DNA from: Bacteroidota bacterium
GTDB taxonomy: Bacteria > Bacteroidota > Bacteroidia > Chitinophagales > Chitinophagaceae
Assembly: GCA_013285595.1 (NCBI GenBank)
Contig: JABDHF010000016.1
Span: 1 to 44,036 of the forward strand
Direction of reading: 5' to 3'
Length of the DNA: 44,036 bases
The notes beneath the pieces are model-generated. The model did not search any database. It saw nothing but the letters and a program-made list of their open reading frames with translations, and had not been told where the DNA came from. The translations under genes were made by a program, and so were the position numbers. Shown one piece after another: positions 8,957 to 18,057 of the stretch; position 1 is the stretch's first letter; each line of letters opens with the position of its first letter.

Positions 8957-10313
8957 AATTTCCCGTTAGCGGCGATATGGTTTTCTCCACTTTGTGGAGG
9001 TAGTATCTTATAATTATAATAAAATTTGTTGCCGGAAATATCCACCATACCCTATACTGCAACCTGTAAGATATACTTGAAAACATAGCGGCAACAAATG
9101 CGTTGACAACAAAAAACAAGAAGATACAATAATAAATAAACGCAATATCTTTAGTGATTACCCTATTGTAAAAAAGCAATATCCATAGCAATGACAGTAT
9201 AAAAAACAGGTTATATACCGTATTACAAGCCTCGGCGCTTAGTTGATTATTATTTTGCTGGGCTGTAGTATATGCAGGCAGCTCCTCTGAAAAATAATTT
9301 TTTATAGCAGTCCGGGTTTCTGAAGTTTTATCCTGCACAGGTATTTTGTCTGGTGGGCTTATTTGAGTAAGTTCTTCCAGGGTGCCTGTCATTAATTTTC
9401 GTGCAAACATCATAAAATACCTGGGCGTAGTAACTATGTTTATTACTACATCGTGGTATTCTGCCCTGCCACTATCCCAGCCGCCTGCTTTGTACAAAGG
9501 GCTTTGGCTTAGGGTTAAAAAGTCATTCACACTTTGTGGCATGCTGTCTTTATAATTGCATAGCATTGACGGTTGTTTATCGCAGTGTTCTTTCAGGTAA
9601 GCTGTGAGTATGCCATCTTCAGCAAGCTTGGCTGTAAGCACTATGTCCCGGCCCCTTGAAAAAGTAAATCCGTGTTTCTTCACTGCATTCATACTGCCCA
9701 TAAGCACCCACACAGCTACGCAGGTGCAGAGCAGTATAAAGCTTCTTTTTATTAGTAGTTTGCGTTTATGAATGATCCCTGTTATTAACAATATACAAGA
9801 GAACAACACAGTGACAGGAAAATGTGAGTTATGTATGGTAATAGCGATAAAAATGATGGCTGTGTAAATGATGTGCATCTTTTTAGAATTATCCTGCTCG
9901 GCAATAAAAAGAATAATTGCCAATAGAAGTACACCGGCAAAAATATCAGGAACAATGCTGGAAGCAACCCATGATACACAGGTGAAGGACGTGATCGTAA
10001 TAACGGATAAGAGCGCAAACCTGAATCCGCCTGCTTGTTTTGGTTGCCGAAACAGCCATATGTACCTCAGTAATAAATAAGCAAGAATACCTGATTGTGC
10101 AAAGATGGTAAACCAAAGGGACATAGATAAAGAAGAGACCCGAATGAAGATGCCATAAAAGGGTGTACGACCAGGTGGCAAATATGGATGTATGGCTTGT
10201 AGCAAATAACTTCCGGTATCGTGGTCTGCAAGCGGAAAGCCGTTGTATAGTGCCACCGCCACCAGTGATACAGAGGTTAGTAAAAAAAGCGCTATAAGCT
10301 TTTTATAGTTCAT
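8943..10313 (-). CDS. Polytopic membrane protein, GT-C glycosyltransferase-like (paralogue 2)
   Basis: A 456-residue protein clearly homologous along its length to the next gene: ALYNGFPLADHDTGSY, TPFYGIFIRVSSLSMSLW, FTFSRGRDIV, AEDGILTAYLKEHC, SPLYKAGGWDSGRAEY, and a C-terminal YRLQYRVWWIFPATNF matching RFQNRIFWLLPATNA. About eleven membrane segments. The DHDTGSY loop after TM1 is the candidate active-site acidic motif. A long soluble loop (about residues 280-370) holds the most divergent part between the two copies. It is the first gene of the pair, divergent from the GH3 gene at 10411. Substrate unknown. Confidence 0.75.
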   Translation of the reverse strand: MNYKKLIALFLLTSVSLVAVALYNGFPLADHDTGSYLLQAIHPYLPPGRTPFYGIFIRVSSLSMSLWFTIFAQSGILAYLLLRYIWLFRQPKQAGGFRFALLSVITITSFTCVSWVASSIVPDIFAGVLLLAIILFIAEQDNSKKMHIIYTAIIFIAITIHNSHFPVTVLFSCILLITGIIHKRKLLIKRSFILLCTCVAVWVLMGSMNAVKKHGFTFSRGRDIVLTAKLAEDGILTAYLKEHCDKQPSMLCNYKDSMPQSVNDFLTLSQSPLYKAGGWDSGRAEYHDVVINIVTTPRYFMMFARKLMTGTLEELTQISPPDKIPVQDKTSETRTAIKNYFSEELPAYTTAQQNNNQLSAEACNTVYNLFFILSLLWILLFYNRVITKDIAFIYYCIFLFFVVNAFVAAMFSSISYRLQYRVWWIFPATNFIIIIRYYLHKVEKTISPLTGNYEQK

Positions 10314-10382
10314 GAACCGGCAACTAAGAATATTATCAAATTCCCTAAAATAAAACTACAATAATAAGCATCTAATAATTAC

Positions 10383-10390
10383 TAACTTTG
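10383..10390 (+). promoter_or_regulatory. Candidate -7 box for the GH3 gene
   Basis: TAACTTTG fits TAnnTTTG and lies 20 bases before the ATG at 10411. A clear -33 TTG is not seen at the usual distance. Confidence 0.45.
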
Positions 10391-10410
10391 GAATTGAATT
10401 ATTGTAGTGA

Positions 10411-11907
10411 ATGAAAATTAAATCTTTCCTGGCAAAGCCTTATGCATCCATCATACACTCCAGGGTGCGCAAGGGTATGGTTACTGCGGTAGCAGATCAG
10501 CAGGCCATCTTGCAGCAGTTCGTTAAGCTGGGTGGGCGCACGCAATTCGGGATAGAACACGGGTTTGTGAATATTAAGACCTATGAAGATTTTAAAAAGG
10601 CGGTGCCAATAAGGGACTACGAAGCATTTGCACCCTACATAGAAAAAATAAAAAAAGGCGGCCAGAATATTTTGTGGAAAGGCAAGCCTATATACTTTGC
10701 AAAAACATCGGGCACCACTAGCGGCGTAAAATATATACCTATAACTACAGAATCTATATCTAACCACATAAATGGTGCCCGCGATGCACTGCTCTGCTAT
10801 ATGGCAGAGAGTGGCAATACGGCGTTTGCCGATGGCAGGATGATCTTTCTATCGGGCTCGCCAGAGCTGGAGCGTGTAGGTGGTATACCTACCGGGCGCC
10901 TCAGTGGCATAGTGAATCACTACATTCCACGCTACCTCAGGGGTAACCAGCTACCATCATACGAAACTAACTGCATAGAAGACTGGGAAGAGAAGCTGGA
11001 TAAGATAGTGAACGAGACAATGAAAGAAAACATGACGCTGATAAGTGGCATACCGCCATGGATGCAAATGTATTTCGACTGGCTGAGTGAGCGTAACGAA
11101 GGGAAGAAGATCAAAGAACTTTTTCCGGAGCTAAAAGTGATAGTGCATGGCGGGGTGAACTTTGAACCATACAAAGCAAGGCTGATGGATAGCCTGGGTG
11201 GTGATGTAGACATGATAGAGACCTTCCCGGCATCTGAAGGTTTTTTTGCGTTCCAGGATGTGCCAGGGCAAGAGGGCTTGTTATTGAATACAAACTCAGG
11301 CATCTTCTACGAGTTTGTTCCTGCAAATGAAATTGCTAACGAAAATCCCACGCGCCTTTCGCTGGCAGAGGTGAAGACAGGTGAGCAATACGCACTGATA
11401 GTAAGCACTAACGCCGGCCTGTGGGCCTACAACATAGGCGACACCGTGCGCTTTGTAAGCACCAACCCATACAGACTGGTAGTTACAGGCCGTACCAAAC
11501 ATTATATCTCCGCGTTTGGCGAGCATGTGATAGGCGAGGAAGTAGAGTATGCAATGCTGCAGGCATCGCGCGACTTTAATGTACACATCACTGAGTTCAC
11601 CATAGCGCCAGCTATACAGGTGAGCGAAGGATTACCGTATCACGAATGGTTCATAGAATTTGAAGTGCCGCCTACGGATATGGACGCCTTTGCAGCAGCA
11701 ATAGATGGCTACCTGGCCGGTAAAAATATTTATTACAACGACCTCATAACAGGCCATATTCTGCAGACACTGAAAATAAGGCCTATGAAAAAGAATGCCT
11801 TTATAGAATACATGAAGTCTATAGGCAGGCTTGGAGGGCAAAATAAAGTGCCGCGCCTGGGCAACGACCGCAAAGTGGCCGATGCTTTAACTCACTGGAT
11901 AGCTTAA
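10411..11907 (+). CDS. GH3 family acyl-adenylate enzyme (auxin-responsive GH3-like)
   Basis: A 498-residue member of the GH3 branch of the ANL adenylating superfamily, which in plants conjugates amino acids to jasmonate or auxin via an acyl-AMP. The ATP loop is FAKTSGTTSGVKYIPIT with TSGTTSG at residues 99-105. A second nucleotide motif follows at METFPASEGFFAF... (around 270-280, TFPASEG), and YNIGDTVRFVS with the conserved Asp sits near 345-355. The C-terminal lid contains FGEHVIGEEVEYA. Length is shorter than plant GH3 (about 600) but usual for bacterial ones. Bacterial substrates are generally not known; the neighbourhood gives no biosynthetic hint. Family call is confident, reaction specifics are not. 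Confidence 0.9.
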   Translation: MKIKSFLAKPYASIIHSRVRKGMVTAVADQQAILQQFVKLGGRTQFGIEHGFVNIKTYEDFKKAVPIRDYEAFAPYIEKIKKGGQNILWKGKPIYFAKTSGTTSGVKYIPITTESISNHINGARDALLCYMAESGNTAFADGRMIFLSGSPELERVGGIPTGRLSGIVNHYIPRYLRGNQLPSYETNCIEDWEEKLDKIVNETMKENMTLISGIPPWMQMYFDWLSERNEGKKIKELFPELKVIVHGGVNFEPYKARLMDSLGGDVDMIETFPASEGFFAFQDVPGQEGLLLNTNSGIFYEFVPANEIANENPTRLSLAEVKTGEQYALIVSTNAGLWAYNIGDTVRFVSTNPYRLVVTGRTKHYISAFGEHVIGEEVEYAMLQASRDFNVHITEFTIAPAIQVSEGLPYHEWFIEFEVPPTDMDAFAAAIDGYLAGKNIYYNDLITGHILQTLKIRPMKKNAFIEYMKSIGRLGGQNKVPRLGNDRKVADALTHWIA

Positions 11908-11920
11908 CAACGCAAACTGG

Positions 11921-12085
11921 CTAGTGTAAATTGTCGTGCATGTGGTCTTCCTGCAAGGTTTTCTGGGTGCTGTCCTCCTTTATCACGCGATATTTTTTAT
12001 GCTCATCGCTGTGATGCTTTTCAGAAGTGCAGGCCGCAACCCATGCGGATAAAATAAGAAAGGACAAGAAAAATTTGTATTTCAT
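11921..12085 (-). CDS. Small His-rich lipoprotein, 54 residues
   Basis: Found by direct translation: starts MKYKFFLSFLILSAWVAAC, a lipoprotein signal with lipobox VAAC (Cys19), then a short hydrophilic tail with many His, Asp, Glu and Lys (SEKHHSDEHKKYR, LQEDHMHDNLH) ending in TAG at 11921. It has its own promoter-like box at 12102-12109. It is the last of three consecutive minus-strand genes for small exported His-rich proteins. The tail suggests metal binding in the periplasm, but that is inference from composition. Confidence 0.7.
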   Translation of the reverse strand: MKYKFFLSFLILSAWVAACTSEKHHSDEHKKYRVIKEDSTQKTLQEDHMHDNLH

Positions 12086-12101
12086 AAGGCTAATGGATGG
12101 C

Positions 12102-12109
12102 CAAATTTA
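12102..12109 (-). promoter_or_regulatory. Candidate -7 box for the 54-residue lipoprotein
   Basis: On the minus strand TAAATTTG fits TAnnTTTG, 16 bases before the ATG at 12085. No convincing -33 element at the right spacing. Confidence 0.4.
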
Positions 12110-12137
12110 TTACAAAATCCCTTCCGCAGAAATTAAA

Positions 12138-12305
12138 CTATTGATGTAAAGGGTTATTATCACGCTCATGGTCCATCTCATTCCGATGATCGGCTGAAGC
12201 CTTGTCATTATTAAGGTTGTCTTTGCGATGGTGAGCTGTGCTGCATGCAGTAGCATTTACCAAAAGCACCGTGAGCGTAGCGAACAATATTATTTTCCTT
12301 TTCAT
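12138..12305 (-). CDS. Small His/Asp-rich lipoprotein, 55 residues
   Basis: Found by direct translation: MKRKIILFATLTVLLVNATA followed by Cys21, a clear lipoprotein signal, then a charged tail (STAHHRKDNLNNDK, ADHRNEMDHERDNN) ending LHQ and TAG at 12138. Size, layout and His content parallel the next gene at 11921-12085, so the two are probably diverged copies. It begins 33 bases after the end of the 146-residue gene at 12339 and has no promoter box of its own, so it is likely co-transcribed with that gene. Confidence 0.7.
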   Translation of the reverse strand: MKRKIILFATLTVLLVNATACSTAHHRKDNLNNDKASADHRNEMDHERDNNPLHQ

Positions 12306-12338
12306 TGCAGATCGTTTAGTGGCCTACGCCGTTATTAT

Positions 12339-12779
12339 TTAGTGTTTATGCCATTTACCATGTTCCGGGTGGTCGGGGTTTTCCCAGTACTTTTCTTCGT
12401 GGCTATCTCGTATTGCCTGCTGGTCGTGCTTGCCTAAATATACGGCATATTTGCTTTTATATTCATCATCATGCAGCCATGGCTCATTCGATTGGTTAAG
12501 CACCACCTTGTGCGCCGCAAACAGATCGAAATTTGCATAGCGTGCTGGCAGGGTATTTACAGTCGTCCACTTATTATCTTCCCAGTAGGTGTACTGGTGC
12601 GTGGGCACATTGTAATAGGCGCCAATATCGGGCAGGTAATAATAATCCACAAAATCGTAGCCAGTAGGTCCCCACACCGGTTGCTGGCTTACATTAAAGT
12701 TTACACTTACCTGCGCATAACTAGCATTGCCGCACATGGAGCATCCGAATATGACGGCTAAAAAGATCAGCTTTTTCAT
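12339..12779 (-). CDS. Secreted protein of unknown function with His-rich C-terminus
   Basis: A 146-residue protein with an N-terminal signal peptide (MKKLIFLAVIFGCSMCGNAS then YAQ, cleavage after Gln or Ala). The mature part begins VSVNFNVSQQPVWGPTGYDF and contains an aromatic-rich segment (YYYLPDIGAYYNVPTHQYTY). The C-terminus (ENPDHPEHGKWHKH) is rich in His. Proteins of this type occur widely in Bacteroidota as unnamed periplasmic proteins; I know no assigned function. It heads a run of three small exported His-rich genes on the minus strand. A periplasmic metal-binding role is plausible but unproven. Confidence 0.8.
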   Translation of the reverse strand: MKKLIFLAVIFGCSMCGNASYAQVSVNFNVSQQPVWGPTGYDFVDYYYLPDIGAYYNVPTHQYTYWEDNKWTTVNTLPARYANFDLFAAHKVVLNQSNEPWLHDDEYKSKYAVYLGKHDQQAIRDSHEEKYWENPDHPEHGKWHKH

Positions 12780-12871
12780 ATTAGGATTTATAATAAAAGT
12801 GTGCCAGTATAGGTTAAATGGATTAAAAAGGTAAACGGTTTTGTGTTGCCCTTTTTAACTTCATTAATCCT

Positions 12872-15800
12872 TTACATATTCCTCCTGTACTGCCCACCCA
12901 CCTCAAACAATGCCTTAGTGATTTGCCCAAGGGAACAATATTTAACCGTCTCCATTAGCTCCGCAAAAATGTTTTGATTGTGAATGGCTTTTTGCTGCAG
13001 GTCGTGGAGTATATCTTTGCTTTTATCGGCATTTCTCTTCGAAAGATTCTCCAGCGTTTGTATCTGAAACTCTTTTTCTTCGGTGGTAGAGCGGATTACT
13101 TCCGAGGGGATAACAGTAGGTGAGCCTTTTGAACTCAGGAAGGTATTCACGCCAATGATAGGAAATTCGCCCGTGTGCTTCAGTGTTTCATAATACAGGC
13201 TTTCTTCCTGTATCTTGCCGCGCTGGTACATAGTTTCCATAGCGCCCAGCACCCCGCCCCGCTCGGTGATCCTGTCGAACTCTGCCAATACAGATTCCTC
13301 TACCAGGTCCGTCAATTCTTCGATGATGAAAGAACCTTGTAAAGGGTTCTCATTTTTGGCAAGGCCCAGCTCTTTATTTATGATCAGTTGTATAGCCATC
13401 GCGCGGCGCACGCTCTCTTCTGTAGGTGTGGTTATAGCCTCGTCGTAGGCATTTGTATGCAGCGAGTTACAGTTGTCATAGATAGCATAGAGCGCCTGTA
13501 GCGTAGTGCGGATGTCGTTAAAGTCAATCTCCTGAGCATGTAGCGAACGGCCCGATGTCTGGATGTGGTATTTGAGCATCTGTGAGCGCTCATTGCCACC
13601 ATACTTCAGCTTCATAGCCTTGGCCCATATACGGCGTGCCACGCGGCCTATTACGCTGTATTCCGGGTCTATGCCATTGCTGAAAAAGAAAGAAAGGTTT
13701 GGCGCAAAGTCATCAATATGCATTCCTCGGCTCAGGTAGTACTCTACAAACGTAAACCCGTTGGAGATTGTAAACGCCAGCTGCGAAATAGGATTAGCTC
13801 CAGCCTCAGCAATATGATAACCGCTTATAGATACAGAATAGAAGTTGCGCACTTTATTGTCTATGAAATATTGCTGCACATCGCCCATTACCCGTAGCGA
13901 GAATTCAGTAGAGAAGATGCAGGTATTTTGCGCCTGGTCTTCTTTTAGTATATCGGCCTGTACGGTACCGCGCACTGCGCTTAGCGTATCTATTTTGATC
14001 TTTTCATACACTTCGCGGGGCAATACCTGGTCACCAGTAACACCGAGCAGCATAAGGCCAAGTCCATCGTTACCTTCGGGAAGGGAAACCTCTCCCCGGC
14101 CCTCTCCGAAGGAGAGGGAGGTGTTACCTGCTACTGTGTCTAAAGAAGTGTTATCTGCTGCATTTGAATTATAGTATGGCCTTTGCAGCCCTTTGTCCTT
14201 AAATATCGCGTCTATCTTTTTATTTACTTCTTTTTCCAGGCCATTGGCTTTTATGTAAAGCTCGCACTGCTGGTCTATGGCTGCATTCATAAAGAAGGCA
14301 GTAATAGTAGGCGCAGGGCCATTAATGGTCATGGATACCGATGTTTTAGGATCGGCAAGATTGAAGCCACTGTATAATTTTTTGGCGTCGTCGAGGCAGC
14401 AAACACTTACGCCCGAGTTCCCCACTTTACCATAGATATCCGGACGGTGATCCGGGTCTTGCCCATATAAAGTAACGCTATCGAAAGCCGTGCTTAGCCT
14501 TTTTGCAGGCAATCCTCTTGATACGTAATGAAAGCGCTTATTTGTGCGCTCAGGCCCACCCTCGCCGGCAAACATACGTGCCGGGTCTTCTCCCTCACGC
14601 TTGAAAGGATAGATGCCAGCGGCATAAGGAAACTCACCGGGGAAGTTCTCCATCAATGCCCATTGCAGTATTTCACCCCACGCTTCATAGCGCGGTATAG
14701 CCACCTTAGGTATCTGCAGGTGCGATAGCGATTCGGTATGCGTCTTTATCTTTATTTCCTTATCACGAACTTTAAATATGTAGTAGTCGCCGGTGTATTG
14801 CTGTTTCTTTTCTTCCCAATGCTCCAGCAGGTGTTTATTCTTAGGGTCAAGCTCTAACTCTACTTTAGCATAAACCTCCTGCAGTGTTTTTATAAGCCTG
14901 TCTTTATCTTCAACTTTCGTGGCTTTAAGCGTAGCGATGGTTTTATTAATGGAGAAGAGTTGCTGAGCAACATCACCCTGGGTTTTTGCCCATTTATCGT
15001 ACTTGCGGTTGTTCTCGGAGATCTCGCTCAGGTAGCGAACGCGCGATGGCGGAATGATGTATATCTTCTCGCTCATCTCATCTGTTATCTTGTATTCAGA
15101 GTGCAGTGGCGCGCCGGTCTTTGTTTCCAGCAGGTCCATCAGCGACTTGTACATGGTATTAGTACCCGGGTCATTGAACTGCGACGCTATAGTACCATAT
15201 ACCGGCATATCGTCCGATTTTTTATCAAACAGTTTATGATTGCGCTGGAATTGTTTTTTCACATCACGCAAGGCATCCATTGCGCCGCGCTTGTCAAATT
15301 TGTTGATCACCACGATATCTGCAAAGTCGAGCATGTCTATTTTTTCCAGCTGTGTAGCGGCGCCGTATTCCGGCGTCATCACATACATGTTCATGTCGGC
15401 ATACTCGGTTATCTGCGTATCGCTCTGGCCAATGCCCGATGTTTCGAGGATGATAATGTCGTATTTGGCTGCCTTCAAAATATTTACCGCGTCGTGTATG
15501 TATTTAGATACTGCAAGATTGCTCTGGCGGGTAGCCATAGAGCGCATATATACCCTGTCGTTGCGTATCGCATTCATACGAATACGGTCGCCGAGCAGTG
15601 CCCCACCGGTTTTGCGCTTGGTAGGGTCTACAGATATGATGCCTATGTATTTATCCTTAAAGTCAATAAGGAAACGGCGAACCAGCTCATCTACCAGCGA
15701 GCTTTTACCTGCACCACCTGTGCCGGTAATGCCCAGTACGGGTGTTTTAGAATTTGCGGCTTGTTCCTTTACTTTTTTTAGCGCTGCCTGTGTTTCCGGC

Positions 15801-16324
15801 AGGTCGTAATAATTCTCAGCCGCAGATATGAGGCGGGCTATAGACTTCGCATCTTTTTCCACCAGGTGGCCTGGCTCACCATTCAGTTGATTGCCTGTAG
15901 GGTAGTCGCTTTGCTCCAGCAGGTCATCTATCATGCCTTGCAATCCTAAAGAACGGCCATCATCGGGTGAATAGATACGGGTAATTCCGTAGTCTTCCAG
16001 TTCCTTAATTTCAGACGGCAGTATAACACCACCACCTCCGCCAAATATCTTTATATGCCCGCACCCTGCCTGTTGCAGCAGGTCGTACATGTACTTGAAA
16101 TACTCCACATGGCCGCCCTGGTAACTGGTAATGGCTATAGCATTAGCATCTTCCTGTATAGCACAGTCTACCACTTCCTGCACACTGCGGTCGTGGCCCA
16201 GGTGTATCACCTCGGCACCGCTTGCCTGCATAATGCGCCGCATGATGTTAATAGAAGCATCGTGGCCATCAAACAAAGAAGCCGCCGTAACAAGACGTAC
16301 TTTATTCTTTAAAGAATAAGACAT
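12872..16324 (-). CDS. icmF: Fused isobutyryl-CoA mutase (B12 domain, G-protein chaperone, mutase)
   Basis: A 1150-residue fusion that interconverts isobutyryl-CoA and butyryl-CoA with adenosylcobalamin. Domain order is diagnostic of IcmF: B12-binding domain at residues 1-135 with DGHDAS (His21 is the lower cobalt ligand) and FGGGGGV; a MeaB-type GTPase at 150-440 with P-loop GTGGAGKSS (201-209) and NKFDKRG; and the mutase barrel from about 540 to the end. In the substrate pocket the motif [19 protein letters not shown] has Phe where methylmalonyl-CoA mutase has the Tyr that recognises the carboxylate, favouring isobutyryl-type substrates. Residues 717-743 are an extra Gly/Glu-rich piece encoded by a repeat element (14089-14118) placed between YYNS and [10 protein letters not shown]. 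The frame is intact, so the enzyme is probably active. Confidence 0.95.
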   Translation of the reverse strand: MSYSLKNKVRLVTAASLFDGHDASINIMRRIMQASGAEVIHLGHDRSVQEVVDCAIQEDANAIAITSYQGGHVEYFKYMYDLLQQAGCGHIKIFGGGGGVILPSEIKELEDYGITRIYSPDDGRSLGLQGMIDDLLEQSDYPTGNQLNGEPGHLVEKDAKSIARLISAAENYYDLPETQAALKKVKEQAANSKTPVLGITGTGGAGKSSLVDELVRRFLIDFKDKYIGIISVDPTKRKTGGALLGDRIRMNAIRNDRVYMRSMATRQSNLAVSKYIHDAVNILKAAKYDIIILETSGIGQSDTQITEYADMNMYVMTPEYGAATQLEKIDMLDFADIVVINKFDKRGAMDALRDVKKQFQRNHKLFDKKSDDMPVYGTIASQFNDPGTNTMYKSLMDLLETKTGAPLHSEYKITDEMSEKIYIIPPSRVRYLSEISENNRKYDKWAKTQGDVAQQLFSINKTIATLKATKVEDKDRLIKTLQEVYAKVELELDPKNKHLLEHWEEKKQQYTGDYYIFKVRDKEIKIKTHTESLSHLQIPKVAIPRYEAWGEILQWALMENFPGEFPYAAGIYPFKREGEDPARMFAGEGGPERTNKRFHYVSRGLPAKRLSTAFDSVTLYGQDPDHRPDIYGKVGNSGVSVCCLDDAKKLYSGFNLADPKTSVSMTINGPAPTITAFFMNAAIDQQCELYIKANGLEKEVNKKIDAIFKDKGLQRPYYNSNAADNTSLDTVAGNTSLSFGEGRGEVSLPEGNDGLGLMLLGVTGDQVLPREVYEKIKIDTLSAVRGTVQADILKEDQAQNTCIFSTEFSLRVMGDVQQYFIDNKVRNFYSVSISGYHIAEAGANPISQLAFTISNGFTFVEYYLSRGMHIDDFAPNLSFFFSNGIDPEYSVIGRVARRIWAKAMKLKYGGNERSQMLKYHIQTSGRSLHAQEIDFNDIRTTLQALYAIYDNCNSLHTNAYDEAITTPTEESVRRAMAIQLIINKELGLAKNENPLQGSFIIEELTDLVEESVLAEFDRITERGGVLGAMETMYQRGKIQEESLYYETLKHTGEFPIIGVNTFLSSKGSPTVIPSEVIRSTTEEKEFQIQTLENLSKRNADKSKDILHDLQQKAIHNQNIFAELMETVKYCSLGQITKALFEVGGQYRRNM
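14089..14118. repeat. Dispersed-repeat-like GC palindrome inside icmF
   Basis: CCTCTCCCC GG CCCTCTCC GAA GGAGAGGG: two direct CCTCTCC units followed by a perfect 8-base inverted arm (14100-14107 with 14111-14118, loop GAA). Its minus-strand translation gives [12 protein letters not shown], a peptide typical of repeats read in frame. It falls at a domain linker and keeps the frame. No second copy was seen in the window. Confidence 0.65.
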
Positions 16325-16395
16325 ATATAGCGTATTGAATGTTTCGCGAAGTTACGAAAATGTGAGGCTATAAAGAATAGAAGAGATATCGATAA

Positions 16396-17037
16396 CTATT
16401 TCTCTCTTCGGAAAAACCTGCAGGCAAAGCCAATATTGAATATAGTATGCTGGTCGTACCCTATATCTCCAAAAATGCTGTAGACAGATGAGATATAATA
16501 GCTGGCGCCTACTTTCAGGTATGGTGTGATGGTATGGTCTATTTTAGTTACAGTGCTATCACCCTGTGGAAAGGCGCCGTAACGGATATTATTTAGCGAA
16601 AGCCCAACACCTATAACCGGATCGAGATGCTTAATGTGAATGGTTTTGCCTAAATGGTAAAAAGCAGTCAGGCCACCGCTAAGTATGCGGGTGTTATTGG
16701 CTATATAACGGGTAAACGGGCCGTTGTTCCCTGTGTAATCCTGCTTTACATTATATAGGAAGGCATCGTACCCAAAGGCTGCTGCAAGGCTTATGGAGTT
16801 AGAAAGCCCATACTCCAGCTTAAAGAAAACCGGAGCAAAGCCGGTAGTATTATTTTTCTCAAAACCGGTAGCTAGCGGGTAGCTATGGCGATAGGCGTCA
16901 ATAAACCCGACGGAAACACCGAGTGTAAGAGAATGCCGCTCGTAGGTAGCGTGTTTTACATAATTAGCAGCTGTATCTTTCTGTGCAAAGGCGCAGGAAG
17001 AGATCAATAGACATAAAATGGTAAAACACTGCTTCAT
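16396..17037 (-). CDS. Small outer-membrane beta-barrel protein
   Basis: A 213-residue protein with signal peptide (MKQCFTILCLLISSCAFA, then QKD) and alternating-residue beta strands ending in aromatic residues throughout, e.g. HSLTLGVSVGFIDAY, FKLEYGLSNSISLAAAFGY and YLKVGASYYISSVYSIFG. The C-terminus ends FNIGFACRFFRREK, the aromatic last strand typical of outer-membrane barrels. It looks like an eight-stranded OmpA/OmpW-size barrel, exported to the outer membrane. It follows, but is separated by a strong terminator (17130-17167) from, the next barrel gene on the same strand. Cargo or partner unknown. Confidence 0.8.
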   Translation of the reverse strand: MKQCFTILCLLISSCAFAQKDTAANYVKHATYERHSLTLGVSVGFIDAYRHSYPLATGFEKNNTTGFAPVFFKLEYGLSNSISLAAAFGYDAFLYNVKQDYTGNNGPFTRYIANNTRILSGGLTAFYHLGKTIHIKHLDPVIGVGLSLNNIRYGAFPQGDSTVTKIDHTITPYLKVGASYYISSVYSIFGDIGYDQHTIFNIGFACRFFRREK

Positions 17038-17129
17038 AAACGATTGCCAGGCTTGATAACGGTAAATTTCGGATAATATTACTATTGTTAGGTCAAAACT
17101 TAAAAGTTAAGCCCAAAAAGTTTGCCGTT

Positions 17130-17167
17130 AAATAAAAACGTCCCGCTATTGCGGGACGTTTTTATTT
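17130..17167. terminator. Intrinsic terminator after the 237-residue barrel gene
   Basis: Palindrome AAATAAAAACGTCCCGC, loop TATT, GCGGGACGTTTTTATTT. Stem of about 17 pairs with A and T runs on either side. It ends the minus-strand gene at 17190-17903 and isolates it from the gene at 16396-17037. Confidence 0.9.
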
Positions 17168-17189
17168 ATTTTTAGAGGACAGGATGATA

Positions 17190-17903
17190 TCACTCGTCAT
17201 CATCTCTGCTCCTTTGTTTTTTCTTTGGCTTTGGAGCTGCATCATCTTCGTCATCCATGCGGTCAGCTTTACGGCGGTGTACTTCGTCACCTGGCTCGTG
17301 GTTGCTGTGCATTTTATGACCACAGTTAAAATTACGGCTTACACCTACGTTAAACTGTGTACCCCATGTAAAGTTAAAAGTGTTAGTGCTGTTAGGAGCG
17401 CCCTGGATCTTATCAGTCATGTAGTTGATACCACCTACGTTGAAGTTAAGCGCCATGCCATGACCCACATTGATACCAATAGCAGGATAAAGACCTACGT
17501 AGATACCAGTGTGCTTGTTAGTAGCCGGGTTACCTTCGTTTGTATGATAGCCGCCCATATAGTCGAAATCCAACTGGTCATACCAGAAGAAAGTTTCGCT
17601 CTTGCCGATGTAGTGTGACCAACGCGCGAATGGACCTACAGAGTAGTTATTCTCCGTGTTCTTATCGCCGGTGATAGATTTAAAAGCATCCTGGCCCCAC
17701 ATAAGCTTTACGCCTAAAGTCCAGTTGTGATTAAATTGGTAACCAACGCCAATGTTAGCATGCCAGTCGGTAGTCTTAGCGAGGGTGTCGCTTCTTACTG
17801 TTTGTAAGCCCAGGTCTCCGTATAGCAGAATGCTATGAGGCTGCTGAGCGTTCGCTGTTGCTATACTTCCTGCTGCAATAAATGCGAGGATAAGTTTTTT
17901 CAT
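17190..17903 (-). CDS. Outer-membrane beta-barrel protein with charged C-terminal tail
   Basis: A 237-residue protein with signal peptide (MKKLILAFIAAGSIATANA, cleavage before QQPHS). Residues 25-195 alternate as barrel strands (HSILLYGDLGLQ, WHANIGVGYQF, WTLGVKLMWGQDAF, TGIYVGLYPAIGINVGHGMA, TFNFTWGTQFNVGVSRNF). Unlike normal barrels, which end in an aromatic residue, it continues for about 40 very charged residues (KADRMDDEDDAAPKPKKKQR, then SRDDDE). This tail would face the periplasm or cell surface and may be flexible. A TATATTTG box stands before the start and a strong terminator follows, so it is a single-gene unit. Confidence 0.8.
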   Translation of the reverse strand: MKKLILAFIAAGSIATANAQQPHSILLYGDLGLQTVRSDTLAKTTDWHANIGVGYQFNHNWTLGVKLMWGQDAFKSITGDKNTENNYSVGPFARWSHYIGKSETFFWYDQLDFDYMGGYHTNEGNPATNKHTGIYVGLYPAIGINVGHGMALNFNVGGINYMTDKIQGAPNSTNTFNFTWGTQFNVGVSRNFNCGHKMHSNHEPGDEVHRRKADRMDDEDDAAPKPKKKQRSRDDDE

Positions 17904-17928
17904 ACAGAGTGTGTTTTTATTTAGAGAA

Positions 17929-17936
17929 CAAATATA
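17929..17936 (-). promoter_or_regulatory. Candidate -7 box for the 237-residue barrel gene
   Basis: On the minus strand TATATTTG, a perfect TAnnTTTG match, 25 bases before the ATG at 17903. A -33 TTG at 20 bases is not evident. Confidence 0.5.
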
Positions 17937-18057
17937 ATCGGCTTTTCCAAAAAACCATAACTTTAAAAAAGAATTATTTTTATTATTTTATAGGCCGCAT
18001 AGTCTTTTGCGAGGATTTTCAGGAACAAAAATGCCTGGATTCCGTCTTTTAGCCACA

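Noticed and set aside
14960-15781. 273-codon plus-strand frame opposite icmF
   Set aside because: It is antisense to the highly conserved MeaB-like GTPase region of IcmF. Its translation (HIRFVYDHHD-like, His/Ile/Tyr-rich) has no domain, and the real gene explains the open frame.
12872-16324. Methylmalonyl-CoA mutase (mutA/mutB) as the product
   Set aside because: Domain order and the YPF motif indicate the IcmF fusion; methylmalonyl enzymes lack an internal GTPase domain.
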